A stretch of 64,000 bases of DNA from Micrasema longulum (lineage: Eukaryota; Arthropoda; Insecta; Trichoptera; Brachycentridae), in the NCBI GenBank assembly GCA_022494885.1, contig JAGVSM010004985.1:310001-374000 (forward strand), written 5' to 3'. The notes under the pieces were generated by a model. That model did no database searches, had not been told where the DNA came from, and worked only from the letters and a program-made list of their open reading frames with translations. Positions 8,913 through 19,158 of this stretch are shown here, in pieces (the first letter of the stretch is position 1; the number at the start of each line of letters is the position of its first letter). A program made the position numbers and the translations under genes.

Positions 8913-10749
8913 TTTATTTATTTATTTATTAACGGACACTGTCCATATATGCCCGTGTTTACAAATTTTGTGTCTTTATTTAATTTTTTTTTTTTTAATT
9001 TTTTTTTTTTTTTTTTAGTGTTATATTTTCTCAATTTTTAAAATTGTTTAATTTTTTATTTATTTTATTATTTTGTTTTGCATTTTATGTTTTATTTTTA
9101 TGTTATTTTGTAAACTTGCCAAACACAAGAGCTAGACTCTTTTTTGGCAAGTTCAACCTTAAGTGTTTCATTTTTCTACTGAATGTATTGTTTATTTATG
9201 CTAAAATAAAGGTTTTAAAAAAAAACAATATATATATACAATTTATAAGGTTTAAATATAACAATAAAAGAATAGTTTAAAACATAAAAATAAAAAAAAG
9301 AAGCATTGACTTAAGGGACATCGAGACAAGATCTGGACTATTTATTTAGTGCTCGTTTAAATCGTTGTAAACTTAAACAAAAAAGGTCAGATCATGTCTT
9401 GAGTTAACGATACGACAAAGGCGGGTCATTGGAGAATTAAGGCTATAGTTTGTTCTATGCTGATCGATGAACAGTACTTCATTGTTTCTCAATCTACGAG
9501 TCGGAATATTGAATTTTACTTGTCCCAGTAATGATGGAGCATCGATTATACCATTTAGTATGCCGAACATATATATGGAGTCAATATTAGTCCTACGTTT
9601 TTGTAGACTAGAAATATTTAACATTGACTCTATTTCAGCATAAGAATAATTATCTCTCTCTAGTCCGAGCATACACGCTATTTTTCGAAGCAAACGATGT
9701 TGGACTGATTCAATGCGATTTAAACGATTGACATAGAATGGAGACCAGACCACGGAGGCATATTCTAGAAGAGGGCGAACAGTTGAGCAATAAAGAGTTT
9801 TAATTGTACGGACATTAGTAAAATCGGAGGATATTCGGTTAATTAAGCCAAGTAATTTCAGTGATTTATTTACTGTTTTATCTATATGCTTGTTGTTTGT
9901 CAGTTTATAGTCCAAAACAACTCCTAAATCTCTGATGGACTTAACTACATCAATTTTGGACTTTTCTAATAGGTACTTGAAGGAAATTGGTTGTTTTGTT
10001 CTATGAAATGACATTATTTTGCATTTTTTAATATTTAGTTCTAATTTATAGACTTTACACCATCGGTTAAAAGAGTTAATGTCTGATTGAAGAAGAAAAC
10101 AGTCTTGTAAAGTTTGAATTATTTTGAGAATTTTGTTGTCGTCCGCGAAGAGCCAAAAACGAGAGTAAGAGAATGATTTAGCAACATCATTAATAAACAA
10201 ATTGAAAAGCAGGGGTGCCAAATGAGCACCCTGAGGTACACCCGATGTAACATCAATACTGGTTGATAAATAGTTATTTAGCCGAATATTTTGTGTCTCA
10301 CCAGTTAGATACGATTTAATAAATGAGAGTAATGGATCTCTTATTCCCAATGCATGTAATTTATACATGAGAATTTTATGATCTACTTTGTCAAATGCCT
10401 TAGAAAAATCTGTATAAAGAACGTCAATCTGCTGACCATTTTCGAGTGCTTTGACAATAACCTGGGTATAATCTACCAGGTTAGATGTGGTTGATCTGGC
10501 AGATCTAAATCCATGCTGTTCATCGATCAGTATATTCTTAAACATGGGCGTGATTTTGCTAGCAATTATAGCTTCAAACATTTTAGGGATACAAGATAAT
10601 GTTGAAATAGGCCTATAATTGCTAACATAAGATTTATCGCCTGATTTAAAAATATGCCTTGTATAACTTATCTTCCATAAGGATGGAAACTCACCATGAT
10701 GATATAAACATCCATATTTCTTTAATTCTCCGTCTGTTAGCTGAAATCT
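8907..10749 (-). mobile_element. 5'-truncated non-LTR retrotransposon with a long open RT frame
   Basis: This is the largest coherent element in the window. On the minus strand it starts abruptly at 10749, inside the RT ORF just after a stop, and carries 459 codons without interruption. A ~460 bp 3'UTR follows, then an (AATA)n tail at 8907-8930. The apurinic endonuclease and ORF1 regions expected of a jockey/CR1-like LINE are missing, so this is a dead-on-arrival 5' truncation. The undamaged frame suggests a fairly young insertion. Its UTR does not match the other LINE tails here, so it is a separate family. Confidence 0.85.
9373..10749 (-). CDS. Reverse transcriptase (jockey/CR1-like), partial, N-terminus lost
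   Basis: RNA-directed DNA polymerase of a non-LTR retrotransposon; in a complete element it primes on nicked chromosomal DNA and copies the element RNA. The frame is open from 10749, and PSLWKISYTRHIFKSGD and SNYRPIST precede the first Met (10581). From that Met, motif 3 (QHGFRSARSTT) lies near residue 22, the first catalytic Asp is D58 in YTDFSKAFD, SGVPQG is at 113-118, and the catalytic FADD is at 145-148. Thumb motifs DLGVVLDYKL and VQHRLLRKIA follow, and the C-terminus ends RHDLTFFV. The catalytic residues are intact. Odd points are GVPQGAHLAP in place of the usual GSHLGP and a complete loss of the endonuclease. No host promoter is visible. Confidence 0.9.
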   Translation of the reverse strand, partial: RFQLTDGELKKYGCLYHHGEFPSLWKISYTRHIFKSGDKSYVSNYRPISTLSCIPKMFEAIIASKITPMFKNILIDEQHGFRSARSTTSNLVDYTQVIVKALENGQQIDVLYTDFSKAFDKVDHKILMYKLHALGIRDPLLSFIKSYLTGETQNIRLNNYLSTSIDVTSGVPQGAHLAPLLFNLFINDVAKSFSYSRFWLFADDNKILKIIQTLQDCFLLQSDINSFNRWCKVYKLELNIKKCKIMSFHRTKQPISFKYLLEKSKIDVVKSIRDLGVVLDYKLTNNKHIDKTVNKSLKLLGLINRISSDFTNVRTIKTLYCSTVRPLLEYASVVWSPFYVNRLNRIESVQHRLLRKIACMLGLERDNYSYAEIESMLNISSLQKRRTNIDSIYMFGILNGIIDAPSLLGQVKFNIPTRRLRNNEVLFIDQHRTNYSLNSPMTRLCRIVNSRHDLTFFV

Positions 10750-11566
10750 CTATTGATGTCAGTAAAATTTTTATGTAGCATTTCAGTTTTCTTGTTTGGA
10801 TTTTTAAAATATTAATTTCATGCAACCATTCAACATCACATCAAAAGTATCAATTAACTTTTCATTTCTAACGTGTATTAATAAAAAAAATATTTGAGTA
10901 TTTTTTTTTCCTATCTTATAACATTGTTTTGTTGTATTATAAGAAAATTCAATATTTTCAAAAACATATATTACTTAAATATTACTTTAAATTTGAAATA
11001 CGAAATTTTTATTTTGTTTTTACAAAAGTATTGTTATTATTACGAAACAAATATGTTACGTGAAAGTGGAAGAATACACATTGTTCTATAAAATAAAAAT
11101 ATCAATTATAACATAAACATCCATTATAATCAACATCTGGACAACACGATTAATAATATATACATTTATGCTGTCCATAAATAGACTCTTTGTATTTTTT
11201 ATGCTACACGCGGGTTAATAATTATTGATAAGAACACATTTTTTTAGTAGGTATTCAGAACAACTAATATTTATACCTGATGTTGGTTTATTTTCAAAAG
11301 TCGAAGCTTGTGTTTTTATCAATGTCAATTTCGCGTCTGGCTTAAAATACAAAGTGTTTGAATTTTTTTATATTTGACGTTTTATTTCACAATATAAACG
11401 CCGCAACAAAAATAACACTTGTTTTTAAAAAATATTAACTAGAACAGCAATATTACTATGGTAAAAACGGCAGGTACATATACATTGAATCATTGATTTA
11501 TTAGTGTATTAATAAATCAATGCATTGAATAGTGCATAAAATTAAGTTTATAAGACGTGTTATCTA
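10750..11566. other. Unannotated AT-rich stretch
   Basis: I see no gene, tRNA-like module or repeat shared with the rest of the window. A 65-codon frame at 10894-11091 is very rich in F, I, Y and K, as expected from random AT-rich DNA. Confidence 0.4.
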
Positions 11567-12215
11567 TCTATATATATATATGAATCGCCGTTACGTGTCT
11601 CGCAAAAACTCAAAAATGTCGAGACAGATTTACGTGCGGTTTTATGCAAAATTTTCTTATTTACGTCCTCTGGGTTTACAAATAATAAAATCTTCGATAT
11701 GTTGAGTAGAAAAAAAGTTAGAAGCAAATATGTGTTTTTTTATCGATTTTCCGGGGTTGCATTCAACTGAAATGCATATTCCAAAAAAATTGGAGAATGT
11801 TATTTTTTTGGATATTAAATTCAATAGGTTTATATTTTAACGTTAACAAACAATAATTTTCTTTAATGGATACTAAATTGAATAATTTTATTACAATTTC
11901 TTAATTTCTACATATAAACATATTTTTAATCGATTTTTAGAATGCTTATTTATTTTAACTGACATTTGACACATTTTAAAATAATTTACTCTTATACAAA
12001 ATGCACCACTGTTTGTAAGTAGACCAAAGTTTGACATTTGCAGAATTCTATATTTAAAAATCAATTTATTTATTATTTGGAGTTCAACCATAAACAAGTA
12101 CCTACTGAAATGAAATATTTGAATATTAATAATTTTTAGTTTTGGAATTTAATCATATACAAGTATCTAGGTTTTATTTTACTTATCAATAAAAAGTATT
12201 TTTTCTTTTATCTGG
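11567..12215 (+). mobile_element. Helitron-like element, 3'-truncated copy
   Basis: It begins TCTATATATATATATGAATC, the TC plus TA-rich 5' terminus common in insect Helitrons, followed by GCCGTTACGTGTCTCGC. Its second half (about 11945-12215) matches the reverse complement of 35937-36245. Landmarks are TTAACTGACATT, CAAAGTTTGACATTTG, CATAAACAAGTACCTACT and AATAATTTTTAGT. Unlike that copy it lacks the CTAG-terminated 3' end. No Rep/helicase frame is present, so this is at best a non-autonomous relic. Helitron assignment rests on the termini only. Confidence 0.4.
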
Positions 12216-13600
12216 GCACGTTTTCACGACACAATCAATCATTTTTACTATCTTTTCTATGGTTTCGAATTCTGTCAAGGTCACATCAAAACACGGCTGG
12301 CGGTTAAAGAATGACTAAATTCGCGCTGGGCATGAATTGAGTGTCATAATTTAAGAAGCCTTAGGGTAAAACGCGGTCTGACTTTTCTTCATTAACACGT
12401 ATTTCCGTATTTTCTCCATGGATTATGGCACTAGAGCAGTGATTTTTGCACGATTTTGATTTGAGCCCAACGAAGTCCCTTGGCCAATGAGGAGATCAAA
12501 CGAAAAACTAACGACTAACATTATTACAAATATATTGATAGCTCAAAACAGGCAAAAATAAATAACGTGTGTCCTTATTTACGAAAAAACGTTTATTGAA
12601 CTAGCTTTTAGCTGACAAGCCAAAAATGCTGAGGTAGTACTGAGCGATCACAAGGCCGACTCTCGATATGTTCTCTCAGAAAGATAATAAAACAGATGGG
12701 AAAAATATAACAACTGGATTTGTTTTTTACAGTGGCAACTTTCGAACGCTTAGATACTCTTTTATGTTAATAGGACAGAATCTAGCGACTTTATTTCTTT
12801 TTCTTCTTGTCTTGACATTTTTTATCTTTTAAACGTCTAAAAAACGTTAAAATTCAAATTCAATCACTCGCATGTAAAGAATTATTAATCAAATACGAGA
12901 ATGTTATTGACTCGCAACCACTTACCAATATATTCCTTCAGCTTTTCATTCCGGAGTAGGCTTCACCAATTTCCGGCTGTTTTCCAACACAGTTGAACAT
13001 ACTAACCAATTTTCTTTGACAACGCAACTTTGTGGTCGAAGTGACTAATTGTTTTTTGTCATCACGAGAATGTTACAAAACGATGAGTCATCGCGGTTCC
13101 TACCAACTTAAATAATTACGTATTTATGACAAAAGAGATCTATTTATTTTAAAAACTAAAAAACAATCAGTTAATCTAACCAGGTTCCGAGAACATACAA
13201 TATAAATATTTGAAACATATATGTAAAACTGTTAGTTTCCCAAATAAAATAAAATTTTATTAAATAAAAATAAAATAATATATCCAGAACTTCATTTAAA
13301 TTGAAAAGTTAAATTACATAGTAAAACCATAGTAATTAAAAAAAAAAAATTTTTGGTCAAGAAATATATAAAATAATTTATTTAAAAAAAAAAGTCTAAT
13401 TAAGAAAAACCATCTCACATGTACTATAATAACATCACTTAGCTTTCATAAGAGCTTTCTTTTTATTTACTAATGTCAAGAAGTTGAATAAAACGTATGC
13501 AATATAAAATCAAATCGCAAATATTTGTTTTTGTGACATTGCACGGTACCGGGTAGGCTAACAAAACGATGTCATGAATGTTATAGAGATGTACCAAATA
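12216..13600. other. Unannotated stretch with one short shared block
   Basis: No gene is visible. 12395-12460 (TATTTCCGTATTTTC then TGGATTATGGCAC) resembles 54970-55040, a hint of an undefined low-copy repeat. The rest is AT-rich with poly-A and poly-T runs. Confidence 0.35.
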
Positions 13601-13639
13601 TGGCAAACGTCCCTTATATGAGATGACGGTGTTCCTCAA

Positions 13640-14183
13640 AAACTAAGCAAGAACGCCATTTTAGAACCCAGCGTACCCACTTCCCCAAAGAAAGAACAAA
13701 ATATGTTAGTACACGCCCAAATGCCAGACGCACTACAAGAATTTGAGACTGTGATTACGTTTTTGTGCCTTACCGGTTTGATATTTATGTAAGTTTTACT
13801 TTATCTCTACAAAATCAGTAATACTTCTACTATCGACAATAATATTGTCTAAATTGTATTTTTTCGTAATGTTTTGGAGTCAAACTCAAATAGACATTCT
13901 GTGAATATATTATTTTGTATTGATCTTGTTCCTAATATGGAATATCTGGGACACCCTTATATGGGATACTGTCAAAAAAAGAAACTTTGTTTCTGATATG
14001 GAATTCTAGTAAAACTAAATTTTCTTGTATTTTCCAGGTTGTATCCAGGTTTCAGTCATTTTACATAACAGAACTGGCAGGCTTGCAAAAGAAAAAGGAC
14101 ATTTTCGAAAAAAGGCACAAAATCAATTGCAAGGTGTGAATTATGAATCCAGTGCAATACCTGCGTCATTAGTGCCATATTGA
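13640..14183 (+). other. Possible degenerate coding remnant with intron-like signals
   Basis: From 13632 a frame reads VPQKLSKNAILEPSVPTS then PKKEQNMLVHAQMPDALQEF and reaches GTAAGT at 13789. A TTTTCTTGTATTTTCCAG acceptor-like tract ends at 14037. A frame then reads GRLAKEKGHFRKKAQN to a stop at 14181. The charged, low-complexity composition resembles linker regions of pogo/jerky-type transposase proteins, but I cannot identify it. Phases do not match: joining at these sites puts the first frame into an early stop. A stop (TATATGAGA) also precedes the first segment. Confidence 0.2.
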
Positions 14184-14880
14184 GTATTCGGAGGCCGATT
14201 ATATTGGTTTCCTACATAATTATTGCTCGCAAAATTTATAAATTCGAATATTTCATATTATGAGCACTGTTTTAAAAACAATTATTTTCTATTGTGTTAC
14301 TTTTTGTTTAAAATTCGATGACCCATAAATGTTTTCAAAGGTTTCGATGTGCAGAGAATTTTATTATAGTAAATGATTATTATTGTTTGCCCTAAGCTAT
14401 TCTATATTCGGTACATCTCCCCTAACATTTGTAATCGTGTTTAAATTAGTTTTTGTTAAGGAACGACCGATATTTTGTTAGTTACTTTAGCACTTATGTA
14501 AATATTGGTTTTCCATTGAGCTAACTTGATCCCGGTAAAAGCTCGGGTTCAACTTTTGAGCTGTCTTTTATTGAACGCAAATACGAGAAGGCGCTGTATT
14601 CAGAAACTCGAATCTCCCTTAAATACTTTGGTATTTTTCTACTCAATACACAATAACGCCCCAAAGGTGTGCTAACATTATGAGTTGATTTTTTTTTAGT
14701 GAATTGAAAAGTATATTTTCTAAATAGTCATGTAAGTATATTGTGATTTTTATCTACAAAAACCTACTTGTTATTCTAAATGAATCAATTTCCATTAAAA
14801 AAAATAATATTTTAATTACCTACACTTCTTCGTATTATTCGCCTTCTGGAGATTTCGTACTAGGAAATTGACGATGATAT

Positions 14881-14950
14881 TATCATCATCGATTCCCTAA
14901 ACGCCTCCAGTGGTGCACAGGATACTGCATTGGTATTGCAATCGTAGTAT
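14881..14950 (-). mobile_element. SINE family A, 3' fragment
   Basis: Only the last ~70 bases remain, read on the minus strand: the GCAATACCAATGCAGTATCC block, the GTGCACCACT equivalent, and an ATGATGATA tail. Confidence 0.55.
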
Positions 14951-14997
14951 ATAATAGTCACACATGTATTGTGTTCATTGTGAACTTTTTTTGTTTT

Positions 14998-15164
14998 TTT
15001 TTAATAAATATTTGCGTTCTTATGATTTACCCAAATATTTAATTATGGGGGCCATTTTCAACGAGTTGTAAATAACTCACTATTAGAAAATGGAATCAAG
15101 TTGGGGTAGGGTGGGATTCGAACCACGGACCTTTGGTCCATGAGCCACGGGACCACGACCCGAC
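14998..15164 (-). mobile_element. SINE family D copy
   Basis: On the minus strand it carries GTCGGGTCGTGGTCCCGTGG, then a perfect box B (GGTTCGAATCC), then CCCAACTTGATTCC, and the body to AAGAACGCAAATATTTA. Sixteen bases of the tRNA-like head that are present in the 6066-6228 copy are missing. It lies just left of the tandem-repeat/Tc1 locus. Confidence 0.75.
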
Positions 15165-15185
15165 ACAAACTTAAATGTGTTATAA

Positions 15186-15364
15186 ACTGAAACGTCATTT
15201 AAAATAACAGTTACTATTTTTTTTTATTTTATCAAATTTAAAATAAAAAACTGAATAAAGTAAACTTAAATTTAAGTTAAAGACCGTAGAATTTCTTCGA
15301 ATAAATTTAAAACGTATTAAATTTTTTCTTACATACTAACTGTACTTCCGCGACTACCTATATA
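15186..15364 (+). repeat. ~175 bp tandem-repeat unit, left copy
   Basis: This segment is a direct repeat of 17818-17990. Shared landmarks are CATTTAAAATAACA, AACTTAAATTTAAGT and CTTACATACTAACTGT. The right copy starts where the left one stops once the Tc1-like insertion between them is removed, so the ancestral state was a tandem pair with the transposon landing in a TA at the junction. The end of this unit (ACTAACTGTACTTCCGCGAC) also flanks the other Tc1-like copy near 39032-39060. Confidence 0.7.
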
Positions 15365-15545
15365 TAGTAGCGAGCACTAAAATCTTTCCACCTATTGGAA
15401 AGGGCTAGTGCAGGTATAAATTAGTTCTAAGAACTTATTATCCCCACTCTTTAATTTTTTTCTACCTGAATAGGGTCTTACTCAAATAATGAGACCAGTT
15501 TAATTGTGACTTTCAACGTGTTGACATGAAGTATTTTTGTGAGTT

Positions 15546-16660
15546 ATGGCAAAATTTAAGCAATTAAGCCTTTTACAAAAAAATACCATTTTAACTTTGG
15601 CCACGCAAAAAGTGAGTTCCAGAGCTATAGCAGTTCAGGTTGAATGAAGTCACACTGCAGTGTTAGATTGTTAAAAAAAATTAAAGGTTCTGCAAGTCTA
15701 AAAAGAAAAAACAGTACTGGGCATAAAAAAAAACAACGCATGCTGAGGATCGACTGCTGAAGCAAATCTGTTCAAAGAATCGATTCAAAAGTGCCGCGGA
15801 TATAAGATCAGAATTCATAAAGGCTGGTGGTTTTGAAGTGGGTGTTCGCACCGCACGCCGAAGACTCCAGGAGAGCTTTTCTTTTGCCAGGAGGCCTGCA
15901 AAAAAGCCACTACTGACCAAAAAAATTCGCATTACCTACTACTTAGAATGGGCTAAGAAATATAAAACTTGGACTGAAATCAATTGGCGACAAGTTATTT
16001 TCTCCATTAAGAGTAAATTTAATTTATTTGGTTAGCGTGGAATTTAGTACGTAACACGAAGATCTAGAGAACATTTCAGCGATGAGTGTCTTAGACCAAC
16101 TGTGAAGCATCTTGCTGGACAAATGGTCTGCGTATGTTTCTCCTTTTATGGAGTGGGGCAATAAGCATTCATAAAAGGAACTGTGAATGCAGAAGTTTAC
16201 AAATTTTTTTTGGAAAAGCAGTTATTCTCGTCAATTGAAATGCACTATTCCTATATTTCTGAGTGCATTTTCAAGACTCTGCACCGTGTCACCAAGCAAA
16301 AACTGTAAATATTATTTTTTTCTGACACTGATTTATAATGTTAAAAAAAAGTTATTTATAAAATATAACAGTATTAAAATCATTTTAGGTCAAAATACGA
16401 AAATTCATGGAATTCCAACTCTGGATTGGCCTGAAAATAGTCCTGACCTTAACTCTATTAAGAACTTGTGGCATAAAATGGCAATCTAAATAAATAAACT
16501 GAAGCCTTCGTAAAAGGAAAACCTTAAAAACGTCATCGAAAAAGTGTGATTTAAATTTTTTTCCCAACGCTTCATGCAAAATTTAGTGAAATGCCAAAAC
16601 GTATTAAAGCAGTAGTAAAAAAAAGGAGCAATAACAATGTTCTGATTGTGTTGGTTTTTG
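15546..16660 (+). pseudogene. Tc1-like transposase pseudogene
   Basis: The start is MAKFKQLSLLQKNTILTLAT at 15546, the paired-like DNA-binding domain. Later segments in mixed frames are VGVRTARRRLQ, ARRPAKKPLLTKK, LEWAKKYKTW, INWRQVIFS, LRPTVKH, QDSAPCHQAKTV, LDWPENSPDLN and MPKRIKAVVKK. This is a complete but broken DD34E transposase. The first catalytic Asp is lost (FSIKSKF where FSDESKF is usual, at about 16005) and the third acidic residue is Lys (SIKNLW instead of PIENLW). The middle Asp survives in QDSAPCH. Several stops and frameshifts are present, including a TAG after NLFG that the other copy shares. Confidence 0.85.
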
Positions 16661-17013
16661 ATAATTATTAGTGTTATGTATCTATGTAATTTTATTTTAA
16701 ATAAACATGTGGTTTGTAAAATTGTATGTGCATTTTTCATTTTCTAGCGAAAAAATCGAAAATCTACAAATTAAATGAAAAAATAATTTTAGGTTACTAA
16801 ATAGGCACTTTTTTGTATTTTATCTTTTTTTTCCTTATCTTTTTTGTACTTAATTTTATTGCATTAAAAAAAGTTTATTGATAACCTTAGATATAATTAT
16901 AATATAATATGGAAACTTCACTGCTCCATTAGAGTTAAGACTAACTGTGTAAAATATAAAACTATCGAACTGTACTGTATGTTTCCTGAATAAAAGTAAA
17001 TACAAAAATAAAT

Positions 17014-17700
17014 AAAAGAGAGACATTTACCCAAGCGTCAACCACAACCATAATACAAGATACTCTAATAGGGATCTGATACCAAGTGAAGGGGTCAACA
17101 CTGTTCTGGCATCGAGACAACACTATAACGTAGGCAAAAAGGTTCATAACCTTTTGCCAGAATCGTGGAAAGACGGGAGTGTTGTCAAGTTACGGAAGGT
17201 GTTGACCTCGCTCTTTCATGACATTGGTCTTAGGGAGTCAGAAAAGTTGATGCATGCCACGGATTGGAGAACCTTACTGGATGTCAAAAATAAAATATAA
17301 AAAATAAAGAATAATTTAAAAAATATATATTTATAGATGACAACCATGAAGTTTCGCATAAATAAATAGTCTATGTTTTTATGAATGTATGTATGTGTAT
17401 GCGCATGCGTGTATGTACGTGTGTGTGTATGTACATATGTATATATGTGTATATTTATATATACATGTGTGTATATATGTGTATGTCTGTATGTATATGA
17501 AACAAAATGTGTATCCGAATAAGTTTATATTTTGTTTGTCTGTGCTCTATATTAATTTGTTAAGTATTATAATATATTAAAATGTAATTGCCTAGCTTGG
17601 AACGGGGTATGTACCCTTGTTAGCTGGGCAAAGTGAATATGGAATTGTATTTTGATAATAAGTGTGAATAAATAAATAAATAAATAAATAAAATAAATAA
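17014..17700 (+). mobile_element. LINE 3' fragment nested in the Tc1-like element
   Basis: The frame reads VNHNHNTRYSNRDLIPSEG, then VHNLLPESWKD and LMHATDWRTLLDVKNKI, ending near 17300. A UTR carrying the same GTATGT microsatellite (17383-17505) follows, then an (AAATAAAT)n tail near 17669-17700. It is the inverted counterpart of 2831-3510 and is the intact-frame version of the C-terminus broken in that copy. It is 5'-truncated at about 17014. The 190 bases before it (16826-17013) are also absent from the sister Tc1 copy and resemble 50526-50570 (TATGTTTCCT.AATAAAAG). Confidence 0.85.
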
Positions 17701-17817
17701 ATAAACAGTGTTGCTTAATAATTTAGACCGAAAATCTATCATGAAAACACAAAAAATACATATTATTAAACAAAAACTTATGTTTTCAGTCCGGAAAGAT
17801 TTTAGTGCTCGCAACTG

Positions 17818-17990
17818 TAAGTGAGTTTCATTTAAAATAACATTTACTTTTTTTTAATCTATTTTTAAAGAAAAAAAAACTGTGTAAAGCACGCTTAAAT
17901 TTAAATTTAAGACTGCAGAATTTATGAGAATAAATTTATAACCTATTGATATTTTTCTTACATACTAACTGTCCGTCCGCGAATATCTAT
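17818..17990 (+). repeat. ~175 bp tandem-repeat unit, right copy
   Basis: Direct repeat of 15186-15364, beginning AAGTGAGTTTCATTTAAAAT and ending CCGCGAATATCTATGTAAGT. It begins immediately after the TA that closes the Tc1-like insertion. Confidence 0.7.
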
Positions 17991-19158
17991 GTAAGTGATA
18001 GAAAAAAACTAGCCTGAAAATTTAGAGTTAAAACTCAGATTCAAACTAGTTTTGAACCCAAGACCCAGGCGTGCTTAACCAATATACTAACGAGTACACT
18101 ATGAGTCATACAAAATGTAACTATGAATTTCTGTTCATTTATATGTGTTTACATGGTGTTGTTAGTTTTCCGTTGTCTTTCTAGAACAAAGGCCTCGTAT
18201 GAAAACACACGCCAAATAACTGATAACTTTTTCGCAAATAAAGTTTTTAACAAAGCAATACTTTTACCACGGGAGTTTCTCTATGAAAACATGTCCCAAT
18301 TAAACACAGTTGTATTCATCGCCAAATTACCTCAAAAACAGCATTTTTACTGTCCTCTCTCCTACTGGAATATGCTTTGAAATACTGTGAATAGAAAAAA
18401 AACTCCGATCGCACAAGCCGTATTCTAATATTTTTTTAATCCACGGTGGAAATATACGTAGAAATCCTGGTCTGATTTGTCATTCAATGAGCACTTTTTG
18501 CTTTTTGACATTTTAACCACGCATCCAAAATTCATTTACGGTAGCTTCAAACTTCTCAGATGCTTTTGACGCAAACCATTTTCATAAGAGTAATGCTAGG
18601 TTAAATTCATTAGAATAAGTCTTATAAAATGACTTACTTAGAGCAGCGACTGGTCTCTCATCAGGGAGCCTCAAGAAGAAAATGTAGAAGCTCATAGCAC
18701 TATAACCACGATTTCTTGCCGAGACCACAACACATTTTTTGTTACACTTTTGAGTAATAAACAAAGATACGAATAAACATAAAAATACACGTTTTACTTC
18801 TACTACCTCTCTCTGACAACCGTCCTTCTACGAAAGACGATGTTGATGCACAACTCACTTTGAAGTCAAGTGTAACAAACACCTCTTTCGGTGACTTGAA
18901 CTCATCCTAACTAGGATACAATAAAGTGGAAAGTAGAAGCATGCACATATATCCATATTTATATTAGCCAAGTTCATTTTGAGTGTTTTCGACAAGGCGA
19001 TACGTAAACATTTCTTTAGTTTCGATTTGTTACTATTTCGGCGTTATACTCGGAACGTTATTTACAGTTTAGAACGTTGCGTTGTAGGGAATAACCATAG
19101 AACGTAGAATTTTTGTCATGTGTTGCATAGATTAAAGTTACAAAATAGTGTATACCTA
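17991..19158. other. Unannotated stretch; possible THAP-like relic
   Basis: No repeat from elsewhere in the window is seen. An 85-codon plus-strand frame (18123-18380, beginning MNFCSFICVYMVLLV) is unrecognised. On the minus strand at 18640-18740 a frame reads KKCVVVSARNRGYSAMSFYI and ends at a good GTAAGT donor (18635). The CVV...RNRGYSAMSF sentence recalls the start of a THAP zinc finger, but the second Cys and the later C..H pair are absent, so it is at most a relic. Confidence 0.2.

Larger units (their letters stand above)
15365..17817 (+). mobile_element. Tc1-like DNA transposon, interrupted by a LINE fragment
   Basis: Inverted termini of about 25 bp read TAGTAGCGAGCACTAAAATC at the left and, reverse complemented, CAGTTGCGAGCACTAAAATC at the right. 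They are flanked by TA at 15363-15364 and 17818-17819, the Tc1/mariner target-site hallmark. Comparison with the second copy (37452-39029) shows that about 880 bp, between roughly 16826 and 17703, is foreign and contains a LINE 3' end. Without it the element is about 1.57 kb, the normal Tc1-like size. The first base of the left terminus is T instead of C. Confidence 0.85.

Noticed and set aside
12164..12170. CTAG at 12167 as the Helitron 3' end of the 11.6 kb copy
   Set aside because: Similarity to the other copy continues beyond this point to about 12215, so it is internal; the real end matches CTAG at 35937-35940.
15186..17990. LTR retrotransposon bounded by ~175 bp direct repeats
   Set aside because: The DNA between the repeats is a Tc1-like element with its own TIRs and TA duplication; there is no gag-pol sequence, primer-binding site or polypurine tract. 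The repeats are better explained as an older tandem pair.
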